The notes: generated from the sequence alone by a model not told the origin. DNA of 37,753 nt from Lachnospiraceae bacterium (GCA_021205305.1 JAJPXU010000006.1:1-37753), one strand, 5' to 3'; numbered from the stretch's first letter, positions 27,224 to 35,268 are shown. Numbers and translations are program-made.

Positions 27224-27724
27224 ATGGGATTATTAGAAACCTGGAGAAACACGGCATATTCACAGGAAGCAGACAAGAAGACGCTTCAGAAATTCTGGTC
27301 GGATTATTTTTTGAAAGAAAAAGGAATCTATGAGCAGCTTCTGGAAAATCCGGAAGAAGCAGTGACCGGCACCGTGAAGGAACTGGCGGAAAAATATAAT
27401 GTAACCGTGATGGAGATGACCGGTTTCCTGGATGGCATCAATGAGAGTCTGAAACAGCCGAATCCGATTGAAGAGATGGATGAAGACACGGCGGTCAGCC
27501 TGGATTTTGACAATGAGATGCTGTACAAGAATATGGTAGACGCGAAGGCAGACTGGCTGTACAACATCCCGGCGTGGGAGAATATTTTCGATGCGGACAA
27601 GCGCCACTCCCTGTATATTGAAGCGAAGAAGATGAATACTGTCGTGAAAGGGAAAAAGATCGGCCGCAACGATCCCTGCCCTTGCGGAAGCGGGAAAAAG
27701 TACAAATATTGCTGCGGCAGATAA
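27224..27724 (+). CDS. SEC-C metal-binding domain protein
   Basis: A 166-residue protein. The C-terminal 20 residues form a SEC-C zinc motif with Cys152, Cys154, Cys163 and Cys164 ([16 protein letters not shown]), the same module that ends SecA. The N-terminal part is helical, acidic and of unknown function, with a small-protein-like opening ([14 protein letters not shown]). The motif often mediates interactions with SecB or ribosomes, but nothing here shows a partner. Start at 27224 has an AAGG-containing site about 13 bp upstream, which is weak. It is co-directional with the next gene, 8 bp away. Confidence 0.85.
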   Translation: MGLLETWRNTAYSQEADKKTLQKFWSDYFLKEKGIYEQLLENPEEAVTGTVKELAEKYNVTVMEMTGFLDGINESLKQPNPIEEMDEDTAVSLDFDNEMLYKNMVDAKADWLYNIPAWENIFDADKRHSLYIEAKKMNTVVKGKKIGRNDPCPCGSGKKYKYCCGR

Positions 27725-27732
27725 GAGGAATT

Positions 27733-28593
27733 ATGAAACACGTTTTCGAGATAGGATGCTTAAGTTTAGGCATCCTTTGTCTTTTTTATTATGTGGGAAT
27801 CGTCTCTTATGCAGGGCTCACGACGAGCTTTGCCTGGATCTGGATTCTGGGAGGCGCAGTTTTGATCGCACTTGGCGGAGGGCTGCGCTATCTGGAAAAA
27901 CATCCGGAGCGTTTTCTGCGCTTTGTGACGGACGTGGTGCTGGCGTTATTGTTCTTGGCGCTGGTGATTGTTTTGATCATCGGCAGCCGCGTTTTTTCAG
28001 CCATGCGCACGAATGGTCTCTATACGTTTTCTTCTGCGGCCTCAGAAGAGGGACATGGAAAGTTCTTGCCGCAGCTGGTCTGGTCTGACACGGAAGAGAA
28101 TTTGGACTATTTGATTGTACTGGGTGCGCAGGTACGGGGGACGAAGCCCTCCCGCGCACTGAGAAAGCGGCTGGAACGCGCGGCGGCCTACGCAGAAGAG
28201 CATCCGGATACAATTCTCATTCTTTCCGGCGGGCAGGGCGCGGACGAGGACATCTCGGAGGCAGAGTGCATGTATCGCTATCTGGTTGATGCCGGTATAG
28301 CGGAAGACCGCCTGGTCAAAGAGGAGGACTCAACAAGCACGCAGGAGAATCTGAAGGATTCAGCGGCAATCATCTGTGAAATTGACGAAGCTGCCGCTGT
28401 GTCTGAGGGGGAGATCCGCGTTTCTGTCGGTGTCGTTACGAGTAATTTTCATCTTTACCGGGCGCTTTTATATGCTAAAAAACAGGGCTTTGCGGATGTG
28501 AGCGGACTTTCTGCTGCGTCGGATATCGGAATGCTGCCGCACAACGGTCTGCGGGAAATCTGTGCCATTCTGGTAAATCGTCTGTTTTTATGA
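27733..28593 (+). CDS. YdcF/ElyC-like DUF218 membrane protein
   Basis: A 286-residue protein with three or so hydrophobic N-terminal segments (about 1-30, 33-50, 63-86). A soluble DUF218 domain follows. The domain motifs are clear: LIVLGAQVRGTKPS, LILSGGQGADE, SEAECMYRYLVDAGI, EDSTSTQENL and TSNFHLYRA. Homologues such as SanA and ElyC affect envelope integrity and cell-wall precursor supply. Start at 27733 has AGAGGAA upstream and begins with the first membrane segment. No terminator is obvious directly after it. Confidence 0.9.
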   Translation: MKHVFEIGCLSLGILCLFYYVGIVSYAGLTTSFAWIWILGGAVLIALGGGLRYLEKHPERFLRFVTDVVLALLFLALVIVLIIGSRVFSAMRTNGLYTFSSAASEEGHGKFLPQLVWSDTEENLDYLIVLGAQVRGTKPSRALRKRLERAAAYAEEHPDTILILSGGQGADEDISEAECMYRYLVDAGIAEDRLVKEEDSTSTQENLKDSAAIICEIDEAAAVSEGEIRVSVGVVTSNFHLYRALLYAKKQGFADVSGLSAASDIGMLPHNGLREICAILVNRLFL

Positions 28594-28661
28594 GCTTTTG
28601 TATAGGAAATCATGTACGGAAAAAAAACCAAATTGGCATCGAAAAAATATTTGATATTTTC

Positions 28662-28689
28662 TTGACAAAAGATTTTGGTCTGTTATAAT
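28662..28689 (+). promoter_or_regulatory. Promoter of the fhs riboswitch leader
   Basis: TTGACA (28662-28667), a 16-bp spacer and TATAAT (28684-28689), both perfect. Transcription should start near 28696, immediately before the ZTP aptamer. Confidence 0.9.
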
Positions 28690-28699
28690 GGGCGTTAGT

Positions 28700-28781
28700 G
28701 AGAGGTTTTGATTGCTGACGGACCAGTGGAGCACCACAAGGTAATCAAAATAATAATTTTGTCGACCGTCTGGACAGCATA
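28700..28781 (+). promoter_or_regulatory. ZTP (pfl) riboswitch
   Basis: Stem P1 pairs TTTTGATT (28706-28713) with AATCAAAA (28743-28750). Inside it, GTGG (28726-28729) pairs with CCAC (28734-28737). The segment GACGG (28717-28721) can form the class-defining pseudoknot with CCGTC (28766-28770). The 3' subdomain CCGTCTGGACA is close to the conserved CCGCCTGGGCA of pfl RNAs. Position upstream of fhs is a classic one for this class, which senses ZTP/ZMP, alarm signals of 10-formyl-THF shortage. The conserved 3' end overlaps the terminator stem, the expected layout for a genetic ON switch. Confidence 0.82.
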
Positions 28782-28808
28782 GGAACGATTGTTATGCTGT
28801 CTTTTTTT
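28773..28808 (+). terminator. Intrinsic terminator, expression platform of the ZTP riboswitch
   Basis: GACAGCATA (28773-28781) pairs with TATGCTGTC (28793-28801), followed by seven Ts. Its 5' arm starts inside the conserved GGACA of the aptamer, so ligand binding and terminator formation compete. Confidence 0.92.
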
Positions 28809-28887
28809 ATTCGAAACCTCCGCGGACAATTTTATATTGATACGGGTAATTGCCTGACCCTGCTTTTGTGGGTGTCAGAACAGTTAC

Positions 28888-28986
28888 AGGTAGAGTAGAT
28901 ACGGTACGTTAAGTGTCACATGATGGGAAGGTCTTTGTTGTGAACGAAGGAATGATTCCGCGTTACGGTATCGCTTCCGCTACTGC
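28888..28986 (+). promoter_or_regulatory. THF (tetrahydrofolate) riboswitch
   Basis: The core matches the THF aptamer: GTAGAGTAGAT, then CGTTAAGTGT, GATGGGA, GTGAACGAAG and finally CCGCGTTACGGTATCGC and TTCCGCTAC. Pairings fit the known fold. P1 is GTAG (28890-28893) with CTAC (28980-28983), P2 is GATAC (28898-28902) with GTATC (28968-28972), and P3 is TCACA (28916-28920) with TGTGA (28939-28943). It lies downstream of the ZTP riboswitch terminator in the same leader of fhs, whose enzyme uses THF as substrate. Confidence 0.85.
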
Positions 28987-29101
28987 GTTTGGACGGATGC
29001 TGTGTCAGTTATCTTCGGATATTTCTGGCGACTTATTTCCTGCGCAGTTTTTATGTCTATTTGGGTTTTCTTCCCGATTTTCAGGTCAGAAGCCACTTCA
29101 C

Positions 29102-29155
29102 AGACAGGTCGCGGGGATAGCAGAGCAGATGCTCTGGCTGACGTCTTTCTTATTT
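29102..29155 (+). terminator. Possible second terminator in the fhs leader
   Basis: CAGAGCA (29121-29127) pairs with TGCTCTG (29130-29136). Outside it AGAC and GTC (29102-29110) can pair with GAC and GTCT (29140-29146). The tail TTCTTATTT is U-rich but not pure. It may be the expression platform of the THF riboswitch, about 120 nt downstream of the aptamer. Confidence 0.4.
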
Positions 29156-29290
29156 CAACCGTTGCAAAATGATAGGATCCAAGAATAGATGACCATGTTT
29201 TCGCTCATTTGCGCGTGGTTCTGTTTCAGGCGGGTATTCTATCTTTTGTCGGCAAATCATGATAGGATAAAGGAGAGGAGATTTATAGCT

Positions 29291-30976
29291 ATGGGATTCA
29301 AATCTGACATTGAAATCGCACAGGAAACACCGATGTCCCCGATTACGGAGATTGCGGCGAAGGCAGGAATCGACGAGAAATATCTGGAGCAGTATGGCAA
29401 ATATAAGGCAAAAATTGACTACAATCTGCTTCGTGAGACCGATAAGAAGGACGGCAAACTCGTTCTCGTGACAGCGATCAACCCGACCCCGGCAGGCGAA
29501 GGCAAGACCACAACGACTGTTGGTCTGGCTGACGGACTTCAGAAGCTTGGCAAGAACGTTATGGTAGCGCTGCGTGAGCCGTCTTTAGGACCGGTCTTTG
29601 GTGTAAAGGGCGGAGCTGCCGGCGGCGGATATGCACAGGTTGTTCCGATGGAGGACATTAACCTTCATTTCACAGGTGACTTCCATGCGATTGGCGCCGC
29701 AAACAACCTGCTGGCGGCTATGCTGGATAACCATATTTATCAGGGCAATGCGCTGAACATTGACCCGCGCAAGATCACATGGAGACGCTGCGTGGATATG
29801 AATGACCGTCAGCTTCGTTTTGTAGTAGACGGTCTTGGCGGAAAGACCAATGGTGTGCCGAGAGAGGATGGCTATGATATCACAGTTGCTTCTGAGATCA
29901 TGGCAGTGCTTTGCCTGGCAAGCGATATCACAGACCTGAAAGAGCGTCTTTCCAGAATCATCGTTGGCTATACCTATGGCAAGGTTTCCGAGCAGAAGCC
30001 GGTGACCGCTGGCGATCTTCACGCACAGGGCGCTATGGCAGCTCTTCTGAAGGATGCCCTTAAGCCGAACCTGGTACAGACTCTGGAGCATGTACCGGCC
30101 ATCGTTCACGGCGGACCGTTCGCAAACATCGCGCATGGCTGCAACTCTGTAACAGCTACCAAGATTGCTCTGAAGCTCGCGGATTACACGATCACTGAGG
30201 CTGGTTTCGGTGCTGACCTTGGCGCTGAGAAGTTCCTTGACATCAAGTGCCGTATGGCTGGCCTGCATCCGAACGCGGTGGTTATCGTAGCGACCGTTCG
30301 TGCTCTGAAGTACAACGGCGGCGTTCCGAAGGCTGATCTGAACCAGGAGAATCTGGAAGCTCTGGAGAAGGGTCTTCCGAACCTGCTTAAGCATGTCAGC
30401 AACATCAAGAATGTATACAAGCTTCCGTGTGTGGTTGCGATCAATGCGTTCCCGACCGATACAAAGGCGGAGCTGGATCTTGTTGAGAACAAGTGCCGTG
30501 AACTGGGCGTAAACGTTGCTCTGTCTGAAGTATGGGCAAAGGGCGGCGAAGGCGGCATCAAGCTGGCTGAGGAAGTAATCCGTCTGGTAGAAGAGCCGAA
30601 TGACTTCTCCTTCAGCTATGAGCTGGAAGGCAGCATCGAGGATAAGCTGAACACCATCGTTCAGAGAATTTACGGCGGCAAGGGCGTTGTCCTGACTGCA
30701 GAAGCGAAGAAGCAGGCGAAGCAGCTCGAGGATATGGGCTATGGCAATTGCCCGATCTGCGTAGCGAAGACACAGTATTCCCTGACCGACGATCCGACCA
30801 AGCTTGGCGCACCGACCGATTTCGAGGTTACCGTTCGGAACCTGAAGATTTCCGCAGGCGCAGGCTTCATCGTAGCCCTGACTGGCGACATCATGACCAT
30901 GCCTGGTCTGCCGAAGGTACCGGCTGCAGAGCGTATCGATGTAGACGAGACAGGAAAGATTTCCGGACTGTTCTGA
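29291..30976 (+). CDS. fhs: Formate-tetrahydrofolate ligase (10-formyl-THF synthetase)
   Basis: A 561-residue enzyme that makes 10-formyl-THF from THF, formate and ATP, feeding purine synthesis and one-carbon metabolism. Diagnostic sequence includes the ATP-binding segment [14 protein letters not shown], the stretch [20 protein letters not shown] and [15 protein letters not shown]. Start at 29291 has AGGAGAGGAG upstream, and the N-terminus [15 protein letters not shown] is typical. An in-frame ATG at 29189 lies in leader RNA and is not supported. Codon use is noticeably more biased than in neighbouring genes, suggesting high expression. Control by the ZTP and THF riboswitches is inferred from the leader. 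Confidence 0.97.
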   Translation: MGFKSDIEIAQETPMSPITEIAAKAGIDEKYLEQYGKYKAKIDYNLLRETDKKDGKLVLVTAINPTPAGEGKTTTTVGLADGLQKLGKNVMVALREPSLGPVFGVKGGAAGGGYAQVVPMEDINLHFTGDFHAIGAANNLLAAMLDNHIYQGNALNIDPRKITWRRCVDMNDRQLRFVVDGLGGKTNGVPREDGYDITVASEIMAVLCLASDITDLKERLSRIIVGYTYGKVSEQKPVTAGDLHAQGAMAALLKDALKPNLVQTLEHVPAIVHGGPFANIAHGCNSVTATKIALKLADYTITEAGFGADLGAEKFLDIKCRMAGLHPNAVVIVATVRALKYNGGVPKADLNQENLEALEKGLPNLLKHVSNIKNVYKLPCVVAINAFPTDTKAELDLVENKCRELGVNVALSEVWAKGGEGGIKLAEEVIRLVEEPNDFSFSYELEGSIEDKLNTIVQRIYGGKGVVLTAEAKKQAKQLEDMGYGNCPICVAKTQYSLTDDPTKLGAPTDFEVTVRNLKISAGAGFIVALTGDIMTMPGLPKVPAAERIDVDETGKISGLF

Positions 30977-31078
30977 TTTTCGGCTGAGGGAAATTCATTT
31001 AAAAAGATTTTCTTTGCAAGGATGTGAAAAAATACATCCCCTGTAAGATAATTTGATAGGTAACAGAAAGAATAGCGG

Positions 31079-31134
31079 GCCGCGCTGTGGCAGATGTGCG
31101 ACAGCGTGGCTCACTTTTTCTCTTAAAAGGTGAG
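31079..31134 (+). promoter_or_regulatory. Hairpins upstream of the DUF1576 gene (terminator and SD-masking stem)
   Basis: GCCGCGCTGT (31079-31088) pairs with ACAGCGTGGC (31101-31110), with one G-T pair, and T5 begins 4 nt later. This may terminate fhs. The following CTCAC and TTTT (31110-31118) can pair with AAAA and GTGAG (31125-31134), which would cover the ribosome binding site of the next gene. The two stems share C31110 only, so they could coexist or compete weakly. Confidence 0.55.
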
Positions 31135-31143
31135 TGATTTGAA

Positions 31144-32520
31144 ATGAAGATTAAAGAGGAAGATAACAGCAGCCTGATTTTTAAAGTCCTGCTTGGTTTT
31201 TCCATTGCCTTTATCATCGGCTCTCTTTTTGCCGGGGATATCGGTAACCTGATTCCCGGGTTCATCACAATCAATACCAGGCCGTCCCAGTTTACGATGG
31301 ATTATTTCGTGCTTGGCGGATTAGGGAGTTCCTTTTTAAACACCGGTATGGTAGGGCTGGGGTGCTGTGCGCTCCTTTACTTTACAAAAGCGAAATGCAC
31401 CGGCCTGACAGTGGCTGCTTACTGGCTGAACGTGGGATTTGCTACTTTCGGCATGACGTTTGTCAGCATCTGGCCATTTTTCTTCGGCGTGTGGGTGTAT
31501 TCCAGAATCAAAAAGGTTTCCTTTGGCAGCGTGGCGAACATTGCCATGTTTTCCACCGCTTTGGCACCGTTCGCGATGGAGCTGATGTTCCGCTACCCGA
31601 ACCTGGAGACCAGCGGCTTCAGCTTTGTGGGACTGCTGCTGGCGATTGTGCTTGGTATTGTGGTCGGCTGTGCGATGCCTTCCCTGTGCGCGCACGCACC
31701 GGCTTTTCACAAAGGGTATGATCTCTATAATGCGGGACCGGCGGCCGGATTCCTGGCATTTTTGGTGTATTGCGTGCTGTATCGCTCCCCGGGGGTAGAG
31801 GTGCCATCCAACACCAATCTCGGAGATGGCCACCGGCTGTTTGTCAATGTGTTCTTTATTATTGTATTTTTGCTGTGCTTTGCGGTAGCCTGGATGCTGG
31901 ATCACGACTGTCTGAAAGCGTACAAAAAGCTCTGGGCGAGCGATGGCTATAAGACCGACTATACGTCCGCATTCGGTATGCCTGCAACACTGGTCAATAT
32001 GGCTTTCTATGGCCTGTTTATCCTGCTTTATTACAATGTAGTGCAGGGCATGACCATGACCGACGGGCAGCTCGTCTTTACGGGCGCGAAGTTTACCGGT
32101 GCGACCATGGGCGCGATTATGTGTATGTACGCATTCTGCGCACAGGGAGCCCAGCCGCGGACAGTATTTCCGATTATGGTCGGCTACGCGATCGCTTCAC
32201 TGCTCCCATTCTTCATGTATGTGGGCGGCGTGACCGACACCCAGAACTGGACGCTGACGACACAGGGTATCCTGGTGGGTATGTGCTTCGCCAGCGGCCT
32301 TGCGCCGGTATCCGGAAAATACGGCTTCTGGGGCGGTGTCATTGCCGGAGCACTGCACGCGACGCTCGTTTTGAGTGTTCCTCTGCTGCACGGCGGGTTC
32401 TGCCTGTACAATGGCGGTTTCACCTGCGGCATCGTCGCATTCCTGCTCATTCCGGTCTTCGAGTGCTTTTGGAAAACAAAGGAAGAACGCCTTGCAGCGC
32501 GGAAAGCATCGGGAAAGTAG
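31144..32520 (+). CDS. DUF1576 family multi-pass membrane protein
   Basis: A 458-residue integral membrane protein with about eleven to twelve hydrophobic segments and Gly-rich loops (FVLGGLGSSFLNTGMVGLGCC). I assign it to DUF1576, a family of unknown function found mostly in Firmicutes. The pattern of paired halves and internal Gly motifs is transporter-like, but no substrate can be given. AAAAGGTGAG lies 9 bp before the ATG. Its position directly after fhs may be coincidental since a terminator-like stem lies between. Confidence 0.8.
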   Translation: MKIKEEDNSSLIFKVLLGFSIAFIIGSLFAGDIGNLIPGFITINTRPSQFTMDYFVLGGLGSSFLNTGMVGLGCCALLYFTKAKCTGLTVAAYWLNVGFATFGMTFVSIWPFFFGVWVYSRIKKVSFGSVANIAMFSTALAPFAMELMFRYPNLETSGFSFVGLLLAIVLGIVVGCAMPSLCAHAPAFHKGYDLYNAGPAAGFLAFLVYCVLYRSPGVEVPSNTNLGDGHRLFVNVFFIIVFLLCFAVAWMLDHDCLKAYKKLWASDGYKTDYTSAFGMPATLVNMAFYGLFILLYYNVVQGMTMTDGQLVFTGAKFTGATMGAIMCMYAFCAQGAQPRTVFPIMVGYAIASLLPFFMYVGGVTDTQNWTLTTQGILVGMCFASGLAPVSGKYGFWGGVIAGALHATLVLSVPLLHGGFCLYNGGFTCGIVAFLLIPVFECFWKTKEERLAARKASGK

Positions 32521-32539
32521 TGTAACCGTTCTATGCGAT

Positions 32540-33079
32540 TTATGTGTTTTCTGCTGCTTTGGCGGTGGAGAGTGCTTTTGAAACAGCATTTAACAAAAGC
32601 TGGGAGGTATACCTGGTCTGTGCGGAGCAGGTGATGCCGTCCAGCTTTTGTTTTTCCAGAATCTGGGAAGCGATATTCTCCAGAGCGGATGGTACCAGGG
32701 GATAGGCCGCTTCTGTCGCTTCGCTTAAATTTACCAGTTCAATTGCCAGAATCCGGTCAGAACTCACTGTGACCTGAACATCCACTGCCGAGTCGCCCAG
32801 TGTGACGGAAGAGGTGTAGACGCCGGCGATATAGGTACCGTTGGCGGAGGAAGAAGCGGGATTTGCTTCGGAATCCGTAATTTCAGTTGTGCCTTCTTGC
32901 TCTGTGCCAGTGCTTTGTGTGGAATTTGCGCCCGCCTGAGTCTCATCCGTATGATTGGTACTTTTTTTCGTAAACATCAGGATTAGACAAAGAAGCAGCG
33001 TAATCACAAAAAACGCCAAAATGAGTGTGTAAATAATTTCTCTCAGCTTAAAAACCATGATTTTTGGACTGGAACCCAT
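32540..33079 (-). CDS. Membrane-anchored FMN-binding-domain-like protein
   Basis: A 179-residue protein with one N-terminal membrane helix (about residues 14-36), then a Thr/Ser/Glu-rich linker (about 38-80), then a domain resembling FMN_bind. The match is the opening GTYIAGVYTSSVTLGDSAV with VQVTVSSDRILAIELV and the ending TSQLLLNAVSKAL. In flavinylated members an SGAT-x-T segment carries the modified threonine; here the equivalent reads CSAQTRYTS, so covalent flavin binding is doubtful. Start at 33079 is supported by GGAG 8 bp upstream. It converges with the DUF1576 gene. Confidence 0.75.
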   Translation of the reverse strand: MGSSPKIMVFKLREIIYTLILAFFVITLLLCLILMFTKKSTNHTDETQAGANSTQSTGTEQEGTTEITDSEANPASSSANGTYIAGVYTSSVTLGDSAVDVQVTVSSDRILAIELVNLSEATEAAYPLVPSALENIASQILEKQKLDGITCSAQTRYTSQLLLNAVSKALSTAKAAENT

Positions 33080-33317
33080 AGAATTTCTCCACGTACAGAC
33101 TGTTGGTACAGTATATTTCAGAAAGAACTCATTTTATGCGCCAAATCACAGCAATTGGGAACTGCCGTCTGTAGGTTTACACTTCGCTCCTGAACTGTTA
33201 CAAAAAAAGATCAATGCTTCTTTGTGGAATCAGAATAAAAATTCTTTCAAATGTACATATTATAGTAAACGACGTTAGTTCGTTTGCGTTTATAAAAGTG
33301 TAAAGGAGAAAGAGTAA

Positions 33318-33770
33318 ATGAGACGCTGGAAAAAGTACGTATTATGCATTGCCTGTGTGTGCTGTATGACATTGTTGGCCGGATGCGGCGCGGATGACGC
33401 TGCCGACGATACACCTAGACAAGAGAACGCAAAACCCCAAAACATAAAAAACTAAGATGCCGGAGATGCTGCCGATACAGATGAAGAAATCGATGATGGT
33501 ACGGCAGATGATGCAGCCGATGAGAATGGCCTCGTAAATGACGCGACCGGAGACGATGCAGGCACCAATGGAACTGATGGAGATGCAGGGGACGATGGAA
33601 CGAACAGAACGGATGAAAACAATACGGCGAATGACGATGGAACCATTGCCGACGACCTGGGTGATGCGGGCGACGATATTGTGGATGGCGTCGGCGACGC
33701 GGGCAAAGATGTCATAGATGGGGTAGAAGATGTGGGTGACGCGCTCACTGGGAACGAGACGAATGATTAA
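33318..33770 (+). pseudogene. Asp-rich small lipoprotein with in-frame stop codon
   Basis: The reading frame opens with a lipoprotein signal (MRRWKKYVLC, then LLAGC with Cys23) and an Asp/Ala-rich stretch. It meets TAA at 33453-33455, then continues in the same frame for another 104 codons of Asp/Gly/Ala/Asn-rich sequence (DAGDAADTDEEIDDGTADD, then DDLGDAGDDIVDGVGDAG) to TAA at 33768-33770. The composition before and after the stop is continuous, apart from a short basic patch (TPRQENAKPQNIKN). So this looks like one gene broken by a stop or by a small insertion. GGAG lies 10 bp upstream. Similar Asp-rich lipoproteins are common in Lachnospiraceae; function unknown. Confidence 0.7.
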
Positions 33771-33799
33771 GGAAGGCATCAACTGAATTTTATGAATTT

Positions 33800-33848
33800 A
33801 TGCGTTGCGTATTTACCTGGCATATGCTATGATAGATATGCAACGCAT
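33800..33848 (+). promoter_or_regulatory. Promoter flanked by an inverted repeat (possible autoregulatory operator)
   Basis: TTGCGT (33805-33810), 17 bp, TATGAT (33828-33833). The perfect inverted repeat ATGCGTTGC (33800-33808) and GCAACGCAT (33840-33848) spans the promoter; its left arm overlaps the -35 box. The small HTH gene downstream is a candidate to bind it. Confidence 0.6.
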
Positions 33849-33916
33849 ATTCTGTTTCTACATACCAGGATCATTGCCGATGACAGGCTTTGCAGTGAAG
33901 TTTAAGGGGGAACAAC

Positions 33917-34120
33917 ATGGAAACAAAAAATAGAATCAGAGAGCTGCGGGAAAGTACAGGCATGAACCGAAAGGAGTTTTGTGAGGCCTTTCAAATTCCT
34001 TATAGGACGGTCACGGATTGGGAACTGGGCAATAGACACGCACCGGAGTATGTGATCCGGCTGCTGGCCTATTACATTCAAACGGAAAATATTCGTAAGG
34101 AGGAGGCAAACGGGCAATGA
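33917..34120 (+). CDS. Small XRE-like helix-turn-helix protein
   Basis: A 67-residue protein, essentially one HTH domain. The region RKEFCEAFQIPYRTVTDWELGNRHAPEYVIRLL fits the XRE-type fold, with the recognition helix around YRTVTDWELG. GGGGGA lies just upstream. Its TGA stop overlaps the ATG of the RhuM remnant (ATGA), so the two formed an operon. Such small HTH proteins often accompany mobile or defence genes; a binding site could be the inverted repeat at its promoter. Confidence 0.75.
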   Translation: METKNRIRELRESTGMNRKEFCEAFQIPYRTVTDWELGNRHAPEYVIRLLAYYIQTENIRKEEANGQ

Positions 34121-34275
34121 ACCAATCCAATATTATCATGTATACAACGGAAGATGGGCTGACGAAGATTGAGACTACTTTTAATGAGGGGGAGCTTTTC
34201 AAGCCGGCAGTTGTTGCAAAATTTGCAACAGTTCAAATAGAGGGCGATCGGCAGGTCTCCAGGAATATTGATTAA
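34117..34275 (+). pseudogene. Remnant of a RhuM-family gene
   Basis: A 52-codon frame. The start MNQSNIIMYTTEDGLTKIE is the N-terminus of RhuM/virulence-type proteins, and the second part NEGELFKPAVVAKFATVQIE, then RQVSRNID, is a later segment of the same family. The roughly 30 residues normally in between (the HTH-like part) are missing, and the frame ends at TAA where the family continues with a YYNLD-type sequence. So it is an internal deletion plus truncation. AGGAGG precedes the ATG. Function is presumably lost. Confidence 0.65.
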
Positions 34276-34333
34276 TCTGATTCGTAATGAAATATAGAAC
34301 ATAGCAGTACAATGGAAAGGACAACGGGACATC

Positions 34334-35116
34334 ATGAGATTTCGACCATGCATTGACATACATAACGGAAAAGTAAAACAGATCATAGGCGGCAGCCTGC
34401 GTGATCAGGGAGATAAGGCTAGTGAGAACTTTGTCTCCGGACAGGATGCAGACTATTACGCGAACCTTTATCAAAAAGACGGGCTAAAGGGCGGACATGT
34501 AATTTTGCTCAATCCAGTCACCTCTCCCTACTATGAGGCCACGCGAAAACAGGCACTGCGTGCACTTGCGGCCTATCCGGGCGGACTGCAGCTTGGCGGC
34601 GGCGTCACTGCCGAAAATGCGGCCACATTTCTGGATGCCGGTGCGTCGCACGTGATCGTAACCTCCTATGTCTTTCGGGACGGCCGCATTCAATATGAAA
34701 ACCTGGAGCGCCTCGTCGGCGAGATCGGAAAAGAGCATCTGGTACTGGATCTGAGCTGCCGCAAAAAAGAAGGAGAATATGATATCGTGACCGACCGCTG
34801 GCAGAAATTCACGGACGTTCCACTGAATCGGCAAACGCTCGATGAACTGGCGGGATATTGTGATGAGTTCCTGGTGCATGCGGCGGATGTAGAAGGAAAA
34901 TCCGCCGGGATTGAGCTACCGGTGGCGGAACTGCTCGGAAACTGGGGAAAACGGCCTGTTACCTATGCGGGTGGCGTCGGCAGCTACGAGGATCTGAGCT
35001 TACTGCGTGAAGCGGGCAAAAACCAGGTGGACGTGACAGTTGGAAGCGCCCTTGATCTGTTTGGCGGGTCGCTTTCTTATCGGAAAATTCTGGAAATCTG
35101 TAATAAGTTATTGTAA
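34334..35116 (+). CDS. hisA: Eukaryotic-type HisA (phosphoribosylformimino-AICAR-phosphate isomerase)
   Basis: A 260-residue TIM-barrel isomerase of histidine biosynthesis that opens the ribose of ProFAR to PRFAR. It resembles yeast His6 rather than ordinary bacterial HisA. Diagnostic segments are CIDIHNGKVKQIIGG, DADYYANLYQKDGLKGGHVI, LQLGGGVTAENA, VLDLSCRKKEG, EFLVHAADVEGKSAGI, VTYAGGVGSYEDL and VGSALDLFGG. No other his genes flank it; it stands alone between a decayed HTH/RhuM cluster and hpf. The ribosome binding site is poor (AAAGGA about 14 bp upstream). Confidence 0.9.
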   Translation: MRFRPCIDIHNGKVKQIIGGSLRDQGDKASENFVSGQDADYYANLYQKDGLKGGHVILLNPVTSPYYEATRKQALRALAAYPGGLQLGGGVTAENAATFLDAGASHVIVTSYVFRDGRIQYENLERLVGEIGKEHLVLDLSCRKKEGEYDIVTDRWQKFTDVPLNRQTLDELAGYCDEFLVHAADVEGKSAGIELPVAELLGNWGKRPVTYAGGVGSYEDLSLLREAGKNQVDVTVGSALDLFGGSLSYRKILEICNKLL

Positions 35117-35268
35117 TTGCCAGAGAAAATGAAAAAGTGAAAAGAACTCAGCGAAAAGAAGGGAGCGGCAAGTGCGAAAGACTACGTCTTTTTCATCGGA
35201 TTTTTTCAAAAAATTGTAGAGAATACACAATAAGATTTTGAATTATTTGAAATAATTGGAAATTTTTA

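Noticed and set aside
28913-29188. A 91-codon frame in the fhs leader
   Set aside because: It starts inside the THF aptamer, has no ribosome binding site, and the sequence is explained by conserved RNA structure.
33342-33782. A 146-codon Ile/Val-rich minus-strand frame that looks like a membrane protein
   Set aside because: It is the antisense of the Asp-rich lipoprotein gene; GAT/GAC codons read backwards as ATC/GTC. The plus strand has the signal peptide, lipobox and ribosome binding site.
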